Source: Sulfurimonas sp.
GTDB lineage: Bacteria > Campylobacterota > Campylobacteria > Campylobacterales > Sulfurimonadaceae
Direction of reading: 5' to 3'
Length of the DNA stretch: 64,000 nt
Assembly (NCBI RefSeq): GCF_028713515.1
Contig: NZ_JAQTOD010000002.1
Coordinates: 62,001-126,000 of the forward strand
Within the stretch, counting starts at the first letter, position 1. Every line of letters begins with the position of its first letter. The notes below the pieces were generated by a model. That model made no database searches. It was not told where the DNA came from and was given only the letters and a program-made list of their open reading frames with translations. Positions 9,489 to 19,544 of the stretch are shown here, one piece after another. The translations under genes and the position numbers were made by a program.

Positions 9489-9519
9489 TCTGATTCTCCA
9501 AAAAAGAAAGAGAATCAGA
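9489..9519. terminator. Hairpin terminator between porin and permease gene
   Basis: A perfect 10-bp inverted repeat (TCTGATTCTC and its complement at 9489-9498 and 9510-9519) with an 11-nt loop. It begins 11 nt past the porin stop codon. The T-run lies on the plus-strand side, but the place suggests it separates the highly expressed porin mRNA from the permease gene downstream, possibly with some read-through. Confidence 0.6.
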
Positions 9520-9530
9520 TTTTTTATTAG

Positions 9531-10847
9531 TTAAAAATTATATTTTAGGTAAAGCTGGATATCTGTTGACTTAACATCACTTGCATTATTTACATAATTT
9601 TTATCTGCAAATATAAGAGCTGCTGAAGTCTCAAGAGGTCCGAAAGCTTTAGATGCAACAATTGTCGCTTCTGTAACTTTTCTATCAGTAGTAGTAGGGG
9701 CATTGTTATCTATATCAGAGTAGTAAATCCCTCCAAGAAGTTGTATTTTTGGTCCAACTTCCCCCTCAGCCGTTAAGCTGTATGAAGTAGCACCTTGAGC
9801 GGATACATTTCCATAGTTCCACCACATTTCAGTATAGAGCTTAGATTGGCCGCCTTTAGTCCAAGATGTTCCAGTTGCCGTATTTGCAACACCCAAAGCA
9901 CCGCCACTATCAACCGATGAGAATGCAGCTTTAATAGTTGCCACATCTTTTATAACATACCCAGCCATCAAAGAGTAAGCAGTTGTGTCTGCACTTGGAG
10001 CAGCTTCTGCTTTTGTGTTTGCAAACTGAACACCCAAAAGAACATTATCAATCAGGGAACATTTAACATCTGCTTGTAGCCAGTAAGCTTTTGCTAGGAA
10101 AACCATATCATAGTACCAAGCTTGAACTGTAACTGGTTTAAAAGAGTTATTGATTGCACCAATAGCGTAAACACCATTTGTTCCAAATGTGTTAAATCTT
10201 CCATTGCCAGCAACATAACTTCCAACTCCGTAAGTACCTATATAGGTTGGGGTAGGAGAAGCATTTCCTAGCGTACCCGCTTCCTCATCAGCGGAACCAT
10301 TTGACTTACCGATGAATGTAGCTACTAAGGTAGTATCTTTAATGCTCTGGTTAACCAAAACAACTGCTTCAAATGTATTTTTATCTAAACCCCATGTTTC
10401 AGTAAAAGCTAATGGAGTATCTAATGTTTGACGACCAACTTTTAAAGTTGTATCAAACGCACTTCCTGCCAACCAAACTTCATCCATCCACATTGCACTA
10501 TCAACTTGTTTTCCACCAGCAAAGTGTGAACCAGCAGAATCGCTCACGCCATGTGCACCAGACCAAACATTGCTAACCAGGTTGTTCTCAACGCCAAGTG
10601 TTGTTACAACCTGCATTCCAACACCAGCTGAGATACCTTTTGTTAAATCTGTTGTTAGCCCTAAATGTAATGAAATATCAGTATACGAAGCGTCTTTGCT
10701 AAAAAAACCACCATTTCCTGCTGCATTTGAATCTGTTGTGCCATAATATAATCTTGCGTCTCCAGAAACCTTAGTATTCTCGATTGCAAAAACAGTCGAT
10801 GTTGTAAGTAGTGCTACTGCTACTAAACTTAATTTTGTTAATTTCAT
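9531..10847 (-). CDS. Outer-membrane porin (Opr family)
   Basis: A 438-residue outer-membrane beta-barrel protein. A Sec signal peptide covers residues 1-21 (ending TVFA), followed by many alternating amphipathic strands and turns rich in G, N, S and D, and a C-terminal strand ending in Phe (YLKYNF), the Bam recognition signal. It fits the Campylobacterota Opr/major outer-membrane porin group. Base use is strongly adapted with GCA, ACT and GGA codons, as expected for an abundant protein. The ATG is preceded by AGGAGA. It is a single gene with its own promoter and a hairpin terminator. The substrate is unknown. Confidence 0.85.
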   Translation of the reverse strand: MKLTKLSLVAVALLTTSTVFAIENTKVSGDARLYYGTTDSNAAGNGGFFSKDASYTDISLHLGLTTDLTKGISAGVGMQVVTTLGVENNLVSNVWSGAHGVSDSAGSHFAGGKQVDSAMWMDEVWLAGSAFDTTLKVGRQTLDTPLAFTETWGLDKNTFEAVVLVNQSIKDTTLVATFIGKSNGSADEEAGTLGNASPTPTYIGTYGVGSYVAGNGRFNTFGTNGVYAIGAINNSFKPVTVQAWYYDMVFLAKAYWLQADVKCSLIDNVLLGVQFANTKAEAAPSADTTAYSLMAGYVIKDVATIKAAFSSVDSGGALGVANTATGTSWTKGGQSKLYTEMWWNYGNVSAQGATSYSLTAEGEVGPKIQLLGGIYYSDIDNNAPTTTDRKVTEATIVASKAFGPLETSAALIFADKNYVNNASDVKSTDIQLYLKYNF

Positions 10848-10938
10848 CTTTTTCTCCTACCTTAAATATTGTCACTATTGTGTCATATACATCTTTAATA
10901 TAAGTTTAATTTAAATTTACAATCTTAAAAAGTTTATG

Positions 10939-10944
10939 TATAAT
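10939..10944 (+). promoter_or_regulatory. -10 box placed directly before the lipoprotein start codon
   Basis: TATAAT ends only 5 nt before the ATG at 10950. A transcript starting 6-7 nt after this box begins at or within one base of the start codon, so the lipoprotein mRNA is probably leaderless. No Shine-Dalgarno sequence is seen upstream of the ATG. Confidence 0.5.
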
Positions 10945-10949
10945 CTCAA

Positions 10950-11300
10950 ATGAAAAAAATATTACTCTTAGCAACAGCGCTTATTTTTAGTGGTTGTTCA
11001 AAAATAAATAATCAAAATCCGTCTCAAAATAGTGCTCTCAGCAAAATTGCTGGAAAGACACAAGAGAATGATAGTGGATTTTTACAAAAATCACTTGATG
11101 GCTGGATAGAGAAAGAGTGGACTCCTGCGGTTGAAAAAAATGATAAGATTAAAGACATAAATACTAATGAAAATAGAAGTTTCACTATACAAGAGTATAT
11201 AAACAAGATAAGAATTTATAACAGGGATAAAAATCAAACTCTAGAGGATTCCAATATAAAAAAAATCGACTCGATGCCCGTTATAGGCAAGAGTAGATAA
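10950..11300 (+). CDS. Small hypothetical lipoprotein
   Basis: A 116-residue protein with a lipoprotein signal peptide: Lys-Lys, a hydrophobic stretch and a lipobox LIFSGC with the acylated Cys at residue 16. The mature part is hydrophilic, rich in K, N, D and Q, with no recognisable fold. It is transcribed divergently from the porin and converges on fabI, 6 nt from its end. Function unknown. Confidence 0.7.
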   Translation: MKKILLLATALIFSGCSKINNQNPSQNSALSKIAGKTQENDSGFLQKSLDGWIEKEWTPAVEKNDKIKDINTNENRSFTIQEYINKIRIYNRDKNQTLEDSNIKKIDSMPVIGKSR

Positions 11301-11306
11301 TTATTT

Positions 11307-12143
<837 letters not shown>

Positions 12144-12150
12144 TTATTGT

Positions 12151-12861
12151 TTATTTTTTTTCTAAAAGTTGTGCACTCTCGCACATAGAACAAAAATGTT
12201 CTGCATAAAGCGCTGCACTTCCAACTAAAACACCATCAACACCATCAAGAGATAAAACCTCTTGAACATTAGTAACTTTTACACTACCACCATAGAGAAG
12301 AGGCGCAGTTGACTTAGTTTTTAGTTCTTTATGTATCGTTACTATATCTTCAGGTGTTGGAGTGAGTCCACTACCTATTGCCCAAACTGGTTCATATGCG
12401 ATAATCAAGTTTTTATACATGACATCTATGCCCTCATATTGTCTAGATATATACTCCATCATCTTATCATGTCCAGACTCTCGCACACTTAAAGGCTCGC
12501 CAACACAATAGACTATTCTAAACCCAAGTTCTTTATAAAAATTGAATTTTTTTACCAGCTCTTCTTGAGTCTCGCCCATCACATGTCTTCGTTCGCTATG
12601 GCCAATCAAAATAGTTTTTATCTCAAACTCTTCTAGTTGCTCATATCCTATCTCACCAGTAAAAGCGCCATTTATAGCTGGATAAGCATTTTGCGCACCA
12701 ACTTTAATACCTGCTTGATGTTTCACTAAGCTACTTGTTGCAGGAAAAACTAAAACTTCTTGAGTGATGCTGTTTTTCTCTATAAATCTCTCTACTTCAT
12801 TTAAGTAGCTTATAGTTTTTGCCCGTGTTAAATTTGTTTTTAGATTTGCTGCAATTATCAT
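12151..12861 (-). CDS. tpiA: Triosephosphate isomerase
   Basis: Interconverts dihydroxyacetone phosphate and glyceraldehyde-3-phosphate. The N-terminal AANLKTN has the active-site Asn and Lys, GHSERR holds the electrophilic His, and AYEPVWAIGSG the catalytic Glu; the phosphate loop GSVKVTN and GVLVGSAAL close the barrel. At 236 residues it is a short TIM, as usual in this phylum. It lies 3 nt after pgk. Confidence 0.95.
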   Translation of the reverse strand: MIIAANLKTNLTRAKTISYLNEVERFIEKNSITQEVLVFPATSSLVKHQAGIKVGAQNAYPAINGAFTGEIGYEQLEEFEIKTILIGHSERRHVMGETQEELVKKFNFYKELGFRIVYCVGEPLSVRESGHDKMMEYISRQYEGIDVMYKNLIIAYEPVWAIGSGLTPTPEDIVTIHKELKTKSTAPLLYGGSVKVTNVQEVLSLDGVDGVLVGSAALYAEHFCSMCESAQLLEKK

Positions 12862-12864
12862 AAG

Positions 12865-14064
12865 CTAAATCTTTTTTATAATTAACGGAGCGACACCTGG
12901 CAAGATTTTACCCTCTAGTAGTTCCAAAGAAGCACCACCACCAGTAGAGATAAAAGTCATCTGCTCGTCTAAATCTATTCTTTGAACCAAGTCGGCCGTA
13001 TCTCCACCACCAACAACAGTTGTAGCATAGCTATTTGCCAGATAGTGTGCTATTTTATTTGAGCCTCCAGCAAATTTATCCATCTCATAAACGCCCATCG
13101 GTCCATTCCATAAAACTGTTTGAACATCACTTAAAACCTCTTCATAAAGCTTTACTGTTGCTGGCCCAATATCGAGTCCCATCCAACCTTTTGGTATCTC
13201 TTGAACTGTTGTTATTTTACTAATTGAGTCTTCTGAAAACTTTTCTGCTGCTATCACATCTATTGGCAAGTAAAATTTAACTCCGAGTTTTTTTGCTTCT
13301 TGCATAATATGCTCAGCCTCTTCAAGTAGATCACTTTCAACAAGTGAAGCGCCGACATCATACCCCATCTGCTTAAGAAATGTGAATGCCATTCCTCCGC
13401 CAATAATGACCTTGTCTACTCTAGGGAGAAGATTTATAAGGGCCTCAAGTTTTCCAGAAACTTTGCTTCCTCCAACAATAGCCGCAAATGGACGAACAGG
13501 TTTTTCAACAAGTTTTCCTAAAAACTGAATCTCTTTTTGAAGTAAAAATCCGGCAGCTTTATGTTTGTTATCAAAAAACTTAGTGATTCCCTCAACAGAA
13601 GAGTGTGCACGATGACTAACACCGAACGCATCATTAACATAAAAATCAACCATAGAGGCTAGCTTCTTAGAGAGTTCAATACTATTGTCGGTCTCTCCTT
13701 TTTCATAACGAAGATTCTCCAAAAGCAAAACTTCACCAGACTTCAAAGTAGAAGCCTTTGCAAGGGCATCTTCTCCGACCACATCCTTGGCAAGAATAAC
13801 TTCTCTTTTTAGAAGATGCTGTATTCTTTTAGCAACTGGAGCAAGTGAGTATTTTGACACAACTTCACCATCTGGACGACCCAAATGTGAACCCAAAACA
13901 ACCGCGCAATCTTGATCTAGGCAATAGTTTATAGTAGAGAGCGCCGAACGAATACGACGATCATCGGAAATATTACCAAACTCGTCCATAGGGACATTAA
14001 AGTCGCATCTTATAAAAACTTTTTTACCAACGAAATCTAGATTTTTAATATTTAATAGTTCCAT
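12865..14064 (-). CDS. pgk: Phosphoglycerate kinase
   Basis: Reversible transfer of phosphate between 1,3-bisphosphoglycerate and ADP. The substrate-binding RCDFNVPMD lies at residues 19-27, GSHLGRPDG follows, and the nucleotide site is seen as [10 protein letters not shown] and the C-terminal [13 protein letters not shown]. Length of 399 residues is normal. Spacing of 7 nt after gap and 3 nt before tpiA shows one operon. In an autotroph the set likely works mainly in the gluconeogenic direction, which is an inference. Confidence 0.96.
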   Translation of the reverse strand: MELLNIKNLDFVGKKVFIRCDFNVPMDEFGNISDDRRIRSALSTINYCLDQDCAVVLGSHLGRPDGEVVSKYSLAPVAKRIQHLLKREVILAKDVVGEDALAKASTLKSGEVLLLENLRYEKGETDNSIELSKKLASMVDFYVNDAFGVSHRAHSSVEGITKFFDNKHKAAGFLLQKEIQFLGKLVEKPVRPFAAIVGGSKVSGKLEALINLLPRVDKVIIGGGMAFTFLKQMGYDVGASLVESDLLEEAEHIMQEAKKLGVKFYLPIDVIAAEKFSEDSISKITTVQEIPKGWMGLDIGPATVKLYEEVLSDVQTVLWNGPMGVYEMDKFAGGSNKIAHYLANSYATTVVGGGDTADLVQRIDLDEQMTFISTGGGASLELLEGKILPGVAPLIIKKI

Positions 14065-14071
14065 TTTTTTC

Positions 14072-15076
14072 CTATTTGCTAATGTGAAGTGCCATATCTA
14101 TAAGTCTTGAAGAGTATCCCCACTCATTATCGTACCAAGCCATTATTTTAACCATATCACCATCTATAACTTGTGTTAAATCTTCCGCAACAATAGCGCT
14201 ATATGTAGATCCAACAAAATCTTGAGATACTCTCATCTCTTTGTCCATCAACAAAATCCCGCCAAGAGTTGTATCTGCCATTTTGTTAAATACAGCCGTT
14301 ACTTCCTCTTTTGATGTCTCTCTTCTCACAACAACATTTAAGTCAACCATTGAGACATCAGGAGTTGGAACACGAACACTTTGACCATGAAGCTTACCGA
14401 CGAGCTGGGGAAGAACTAACCCAATAGCTTTTGCTGCACCCGTAGTTGTTGGAATCATATTAATCGCCCCTGCTCTTGCACGGCGTTTGTCTGATGAGTG
14501 TTTAACATCTAAAATATTTTGATCATTTGTATATGAGTGAATAGTTGTCATTAAGCCTTTTTTTATACCAAAAGCATCATCTAAAGTTTTTGCAACAGGC
14601 CCAAGGCAGTTTGTTGTACAAGAGGCATTTGAAACAATTTTTTGCCCATCATAAAGATGTTCATTTACACCTATAACAAAAGTAGCTGTCTCTTTGTCTT
14701 TTGAAGGAGCCGAAAAAAGAACCTTTTTTATACCGTTATTGATATGAATCTGTGCAGACTCTTGAGTTAGAAAAACACCAGTACACTCCAAAACCATATC
14801 AGCACCAAAATCAGCAAATTTAAGATTTTTTGGATCACGGTCATTAAAAATTTTAATATTTCTACCATCTATGCTGATAGTATGCTCATCAATCTTATGT
14901 ACTTCACTTTTAAAAATTCCGTGAACAGAATCATTTTTTAGCAGATAAAGCATCATATCCATACTAGCCATATCATTTATGGCTACAATTTCTATATCAC
15001 TCCTAGCTGCAGCAATTCTAGCCACACAGCGACCAATTCTACCAAATCCGTTAATTGCTATTTTTAGCGCCATCAT
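14072..15076 (-). CDS. gap: Glyceraldehyde-3-phosphate dehydrogenase
   Basis: NAD(P)-dependent oxidation of glyceraldehyde-3-phosphate with phosphorylation, or the reverse. The NAD-binding INGFGRIGR is at residues 8-16, the catalytic Cys is in [13 protein letters not shown], and the His and phosphate site are in TIHSYTNDQ. Length 334. Two tandem ATGs at the start (15076 and 15073) are both possible. It is the first gene of the operon, divergent from nadD across 64 nt that must hold both promoters. Confidence 0.96.
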   Translation of the reverse strand: MMALKIAINGFGRIGRCVARIAAARSDIEIVAINDMASMDMMLYLLKNDSVHGIFKSEVHKIDEHTISIDGRNIKIFNDRDPKNLKFADFGADMVLECTGVFLTQESAQIHINNGIKKVLFSAPSKDKETATFVIGVNEHLYDGQKIVSNASCTTNCLGPVAKTLDDAFGIKKGLMTTIHSYTNDQNILDVKHSSDKRRARAGAINMIPTTTGAAKAIGLVLPQLVGKLHGQSVRVPTPDVSMVDLNVVVRRETSKEEVTAVFNKMADTTLGGILLMDKEMRVSQDFVGSTYSAIVAEDLTQVIDGDMVKIMAWYDNEWGYSSRLIDMALHISK

Positions 15077-15123
15077 ATTTCCTAAGTCAAAATAAAAGTT
15101 CAGCGATTTTATCTAAAATAAGC

Positions 15124-15129
15124 TATAAT
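15124..15129 (+). promoter_or_regulatory. -10 box for nadD, leaderless arrangement
   Basis: TATAAT ending 11 nt before the nadD ATG (15141). The expected transcription start is about 4-5 nt from the ATG, leaving no room for a Shine-Dalgarno sequence, and none is present. Confidence 0.5.
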
Positions 15130-15140
15130 TCGCTTTAAAT

Positions 15141-15689
15141 ATGGATACAATCGCACTTTTTGGTGGCTCTTTTGACCCGCCGCATATCGGTCACGAGGCT
15201 ATTGTTAAGGCTTTGATACAACTCAAAGAGATAGACAAAATTATCATTATGCCAACATTTTTAAACCCGTTTAAATCTACTTTTTTTGCTCCCTCATCTC
15301 AAAGAGTGAAGTGGTTAAGAGATATTTTTAGCGAATATAAAAATGTTGAAGTCTCAACTTATGAATCCAAGCAAAGCGCTGCAGTTCCTACGATTAAAAC
15401 CGTAAAACACCTTCTAAAGAGTTATAAAAAAATATTTCTCGTTATAGGTGCAGATAACTTTAAAACCCTTGATTCATGGGATAATTATGATGAACTTAAA
15501 GAGTTGGTTACCATAGTAGTAGCCAAAAGAGATGGTGTTGAGATTCCATCAGCAATCACAACCATTGATATTAATGAGAATATTTCATCAACATCAATAA
15601 GAGAAAAAATGGAAATTTCAAAATTACCAAAAAAATGCGCCAAAGAGATATATAACTTTTACAAGGATAAAAAATGGAAGACAGAATAG
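15141..15689 (+). CDS. nadD: Nicotinate-nucleotide adenylyltransferase
   Basis: Joins ATP and nicotinate mononucleotide in NAD synthesis. The nucleotidyltransferase motif GGSFDPPHIGH is at residues 8-18, and the second motif is visible as SSTSIREKM near the C-terminus. Length of 182 residues is typical of the short NadD. The last 16 nt overlap rsfS, an arrangement seen widely in bacteria. Confidence 0.93.
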   Translation: MDTIALFGGSFDPPHIGHEAIVKALIQLKEIDKIIIMPTFLNPFKSTFFAPSSQRVKWLRDIFSEYKNVEVSTYESKQSAAVPTIKTVKHLLKSYKKIFLVIGADNFKTLDSWDNYDELKELVTIVVAKRDGVEIPSAITTIDINENISSTSIREKMEISKLPKKCAKEIYNFYKDKKWKTE

Positions 15690-16009
15690 AAAAAATAGTA
15701 CAAACACTAGATAATAACAAGGCAGATGAGATTGAGGTTTTTGATCTTCGTGAAAAAAACTACTTTGTAGATTATGCAATAATAGCTTCATCGCTCGGCT
15801 CAAAACATACATTTGCTCTACTTGATCATTTAAGAGATGATCTTAAGCCGCAAGAAAAATTTATCAATGTTGAAGAGAGCGGAGATTGGATTGTCGTTGA
15901 TTTAGGCGATATACTTATCCATATTATGACTCCAGAATATAGAACAAAGTATGATATGGAAACATTCTTAAGTAGTCTTGCAAACGGCAGAGAAGGCGAT
16001 ACTATCTAA
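15674..16009 (+). CDS. rsfS: Ribosome silencing factor RsfS
   Basis: A 111-residue Iojap/YbeB-type protein that binds L14 of the large subunit and blocks joining of subunits in starvation. The family blocks are DNNKADEIEVFDL near the start, DYAIIASSLGSKH in the middle (usually D-x-x-x-I-x-S/T-G), and GDWIVVDLGDILIHIM near the end. It overlaps nadD by 16 nt. Confidence 0.92.
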   Translation: MEDRIEKIVQTLDNNKADEIEVFDLREKNYFVDYAIIASSLGSKHTFALLDHLRDDLKPQEKFINVEESGDWIVVDLGDILIHIMTPEYRTKYDMETFLSSLANGREGDTI

Positions 16010-16057
16010 TTCTCTTCTAGCTCCTAAGGCTACAAAATAAGTATTTTGCATAACAAA

Positions 16058-16087
16058 AGAAAGATAAACTAAAGTTTATTTCTTTTT
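16058..16087 (+). terminator. Hairpin terminator after rsfS, overlapping the 3' end of the MltF-like gene
   Basis: Imperfect inverted repeat around GATAAAC and GTTTATTT with a 4-nt loop (TAAA), followed by a run of five T on the plus strand. It lies 50 nt after the rsfS stop and covers the stop codon of the convergent gene. Confidence 0.5.
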
Positions 16088-17503
16088 ATCTTTCTTATCC
16101 GCATTTAGAGCTTCCTCGTTCTTCTCTAAAATATCTTTATAATCGTATATTTGATCAACATACTTAACTGGCTCACTTCCTCTTGCATATCCATGCTTAA
16201 GATCTTTATGATACTTTTCTTGTGAGAGAAGAGGTAGAGCTTTCTTTAAATCACTCCATACATTTTGGTTTAATCCCATTTTTTTGGCAAGCAGTTGCGC
16301 ATCCAAGATATGTGACATCCCAATATTATAAGCAGCTAGTGCGAACTTAAGTCTATCCTCTCCTTCAACTTCGACTGGAACATCTTTTATCATCTGCTTA
16401 AGGTGTCTTGCTCCACCATATATACTCTCTTTTGGACTAGACCTATCCTTTACCCCAAGCAATGTTGCTGTGTCTTGGGTTAGCATCATCAACCCTCTAA
16501 CGCCAGTATAACTTCGTGCATCTATGTTCCAATGTGACTCTTGATATGACAAAGCGGCCAAAACGGAGTATGGTATATCATAGCGTTTGCTAGAATCTTT
16601 AAAGTATTTTTGATACTTGGGTAGTTCACTTTCTATTCGTTTATAAAACATACTCGTATTGTAATAATCAAAAAACATTACATAACTATAATAGTGATCT
16701 TTCAGCTGCGACAGCTCTCCACTTTGGCTAATAGTGTTTAGCCATACAAACATACTCGCTTTTAGTTTTTTAGAATCAGGTGCCAATACCCATGCTATCT
16801 GCTCTCTTGGGCTTATTGTAAAAGCCAATGCTATATTTGGAAAGTATCTTTGATTTAATGAGTATATGTTTGAATCTGCAACAGTACAATCTATTTCATG
16901 TGTCGCAACTTTCTCTAACAACTCTTCAGTTGAGAACTCGGATGTATATGTTGCGTTTATATCAAAACCATCTTCTTGTAGTCTATGAATAGTCTCTCTA
17001 TAGCTCGTTGCTTCTCCAACCATTATATTTAATCCAGCCAAATCCTCTACGCTCTTTGGAAATTTATCACCCCATAACATTTCACGATTACAAACCATCT
17101 GCTCTTGAACCTCAAAATAAGATGGTCCAAAATTTAGATTTTTTTCTCGTTCTTTAGTCTTTGTTAATGAAGCGGAAGTTATATGGATATTTGGATTTTT
17201 ACTAAGAACAATCGCTTCTTGTGTTGTCTTTGCTGTAGTTATGTTTAACTTTACTCCCAAATATTTTGCATATGAACTCAAAAGGTCATATTCAAAGCCT
17301 TGGGGACCATCTGGTCCAATATAGTAAGTTGATTGTGAGTTTAGGAGAACGACATTTAGCGTTTTTGAATTTATAATTTTTTCAATCTCTAGTCGTGCCC
17401 CATTTTTATCTACGGGCGAATAGACTGTACGGCTCAACCATCCAAAAACAAAAAAAAATACGGCAAAGAAGATACCAACCGTCATTCTGATTCTATTATT
17501 CAT
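16076..17503 (-). CDS. mltF: MltF-like membrane-bound lytic murein transglycosylase
   Basis: Cleaves peptidoglycan glycan strands at the outer or inner membrane face. An N-terminal membrane anchor (residues about 7-25) is followed by a solute-binding-protein type 3 domain (about 45-270) and an SLT transglycosylase domain (about 290-440) with the catalytic Glu in ALSYQESHW and the motifs [13 protein letters not shown] and YNIGMSHI. The pairing of SBP_bac_3 and SLT is diagnostic of MltF. Length 475. The C-terminus is lysine-rich. It lies 23 nt after the sensor kinase gene, so may be part of its regulon or operon. Confidence 0.9.
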   Translation of the reverse strand: MNNRIRMTVGIFFAVFFFVFGWLSRTVYSPVDKNGARLEIEKIINSKTLNVVLLNSQSTYYIGPDGPQGFEYDLLSSYAKYLGVKLNITTAKTTQEAIVLSKNPNIHITSASLTKTKEREKNLNFGPSYFEVQEQMVCNREMLWGDKFPKSVEDLAGLNIMVGEATSYRETIHRLQEDGFDINATYTSEFSTEELLEKVATHEIDCTVADSNIYSLNQRYFPNIALAFTISPREQIAWVLAPDSKKLKASMFVWLNTISQSGELSQLKDHYYSYVMFFDYYNTSMFYKRIESELPKYQKYFKDSSKRYDIPYSVLAALSYQESHWNIDARSYTGVRGLMMLTQDTATLLGVKDRSSPKESIYGGARHLKQMIKDVPVEVEGEDRLKFALAAYNIGMSHILDAQLLAKKMGLNQNVWSDLKKALPLLSQEKYHKDLKHGYARGSEPVKYVDQIYDYKDILEKNEEALNADKKDKKK

Positions 17504-17526
17504 TACATTAGTTTACAATTAAAAGC

Positions 17527-18801
17527 TTACGCAAATATAAAACGATTTACTCCATTTTCATACTCGTGTGCCAACACTTGGTTATGTGCTTTTAAGATTG
17601 AATCAACCAGATACAGCCCCAAGCCAAAACTATTTTTTGAAGGATTCTCTTTTGTAAATGGTTCTATATAGTAGCTAAGAGGATGGGATATACACTCTCC
17701 CGCACTCTCAAAAGAGAGCTCACCATTTTTAACTAAAATCTTAACATGAGCATCTGATGAGTATTTTATGCCATTGTCTATCATGTTTTTTATGGCTGTT
17801 ACATAGAGTCTATAATTAGCATGTATTTTTATTTTTGCATCCACATCAATAGTTACACTTTTTATATCAACCATAGCCATATCAATAGCACTATCAACAA
17901 TATCAATTAGCCTATACTCCTTAAACTCTTTTTTGTTGTTAATGCTTGTAACCTCTTCTATTAGAGCAAATTCATTAACTAATGACTCCAATCTCCCAAA
18001 AATAGAGCTAAATCTATCTATCTGTTTTTGTGAATCAAGCATTTGAGTTGCAATGGTTCCTTTTGCAATTGGTGTTTTAAGTTCATGCATAATATTTCGC
18101 AAAAAAAGAGTTCTTGATTCTAGAATCTTGTTTATATTCTCTTTTGTAGCTTCAAGCTCATTTGAAATCAGTGCTATCTCATCATATCCGCTTGTCTTAA
18201 AAGATATATTCATATTACCATTGCCATAAAGTGCTATTTTCTTTCTCAGCCTTATGAGTGGTTTTAACCTCTGAAGTATCAGCACAAAGGACAAGAAAAT
18301 CACAAAAATAACAGTTAAATAAACATAGGCTAAAGGCCAATATGTATATGGTTTTAGCTCAGTATCTAAAATCAAGGCTGATAAAAACGGAGTCATAACA
18401 AGAAAATATATATTTTTGTCATGCTGCAACATTTTTATCTCCAGATTTGTTGCAGTGCTTTGAGAGTAGATATCACCATTAGTAAATCTTAAAGATGTAT
18501 CAATATTTTTTATCTCTTTTGATTTTAGAAGTTTGGAGGTCTTAATTATATGCTCTACTTTGTCATCTTTTTCAATAACAAAATTATAGATAGCTAGATT
18601 TGCCTCAAGCGCAACAAAAGAGACAAATCCTTGTTGATGCTGACGAAATATTTGTATTATTGTTGTGTGTTTAGTAAAGATTTGTTCTATATGGTGTTGT
18701 TTGTTTGATTTAAAAAATTCCCAAAAAACGGCGCTTATACTAACAATTGTTACCGCAAAAGCAAATAAAACAGTTATTAAGACAGCATTTTTTCGTATCA
18801 A
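17527..18801 (-). CDS. Sensor histidine kinase (ArsS-like)
   Basis: Membrane histidine kinase of a two-component pair. Two membrane helices (about residues 7-27 and 150-175) enclose a periplasmic sensor region, then comes a HAMP-like linker, the phospho-acceptor His in NIMHELKTPIAKG (about residue 240), an N-box (KNMIDNGIKYSS) and a glycine box (FGLGLYLVD). The G1 region is written ESAGECIS rather than DxGxG, so it is less canonical. The sequence around the His is like ArsS (acid-responsive HP0165) of Campylobacterota. It follows its response regulator by 14 nt. Confidence 0.85.
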   Translation of the reverse strand: MIRKNAVLITVLFAFAVTIVSISAVFWEFFKSNKQHHIEQIFTKHTTIIQIFRQHQQGFVSFVALEANLAIYNFVIEKDDKVEHIIKTSKLLKSKEIKNIDTSLRFTNGDIYSQSTATNLEIKMLQHDKNIYFLVMTPFLSALILDTELKPYTYWPLAYVYLTVIFVIFLSFVLILQRLKPLIRLRKKIALYGNGNMNISFKTSGYDEIALISNELEATKENINKILESRTLFLRNIMHELKTPIAKGTIATQMLDSQKQIDRFSSIFGRLESLVNEFALIEEVTSINNKKEFKEYRLIDIVDSAIDMAMVDIKSVTIDVDAKIKIHANYRLYVTAIKNMIDNGIKYSSDAHVKILVKNGELSFESAGECISHPLSYYIEPFTKENPSKNSFGLGLYLVDSILKAHNQVLAHEYENGVNRFIFA

Positions 18802-18815
18802 AGAAACTCCCTTGT

Positions 18816-19481
18816 TTATGATTTTAGAAGTTTGTATCCGACACCTCTAACTGACTCTATTAGAGATTTATCCCCTAGTTTATTTCTGATTCTACCAACC
18901 ATAACATCTATACTTTTATTTGAAGAGTCTTCATTTATAGCGTTTACATTGTGTATGAGATCTTCTCTTGAGACCACAAGTCCCTGCTTTGCAATCATAT
19001 ATGACAAAATCCCAAACTCTGCATTTGTAAGATCTATATTTCTGTTTTTATACAGAATCGTCATAGATGATGTATCGCACTTAAAGTCACTCTTTGAGTC
19101 AACTTTTTCCTGCGATTTTGCTTCATAGCGTCTAAGAACAGAGTGGATTCTAGCCTCTAATTCTCTTGGGTCATACGGTTTTGGTATATAATCATCGGCT
19201 CCTAATTCAAGGGCTTTTACTTTATCGCCAAGATCGCTTCTTGCAGAGGAGATTATAATAGGTATATCTTGTCTCTCTCGAATTGCTTCACAAACCTCTA
19301 ATCCATCCATTCCAGGAAGAGTTAAATCCAAAATAACCAAATCAAAAGGTTCTAATTTTAATATACTTACCGCTTTAAACGGGTCATCTTCTGTGACAAC
19401 CTCAAATTTAAACTGCTCAAGATACTCAGTCAATATCTCAGCTAACTCTAAATCATCTTCAATCATTAATATTTTTTTCAT
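18816..19481 (-). CDS. OmpR-family response regulator (ArsR-like)
   Basis: A 221-residue regulator with a receiver domain (about 1-118: acidic IEDD, phospho-acceptor Asp in VILDLTLPGMDG, Lys in DYIPKPYD) and a winged-helix DNA-binding domain (about 128-220, ending in the SVRGVGYKLL motif typical of the family). It is the partner of the kinase at 17527-18801. The pair may control the MltF-like gene or metal uptake, but no target site was identified. Confidence 0.9.
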   Translation of the reverse strand: MKKILMIEDDLELAEILTEYLEQFKFEVVTEDDPFKAVSILKLEPFDLVILDLTLPGMDGLEVCEAIRERQDIPIIISSARSDLGDKVKALELGADDYIPKPYDPRELEARIHSVLRRYEAKSQEKVDSKSDFKCDTSSMTILYKNRNIDLTNAEFGILSYMIAKQGLVVSREDLIHNVNAINEDSSNKSIDVMVGRIRNKLGDKSLIESVRGVGYKLLKS

Positions 19482-19544
19482 AAATGAATCTTAACAGATA
19501 TGAACTAATAACAGGTTAATAATTCATAAATATCTACTATCCTC

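Noticed and set aside
9460-9501. TTG start for the ABC permease
   Set aside because: It lies within the porin terminator hairpin and the extra residues add nothing to the family pattern.
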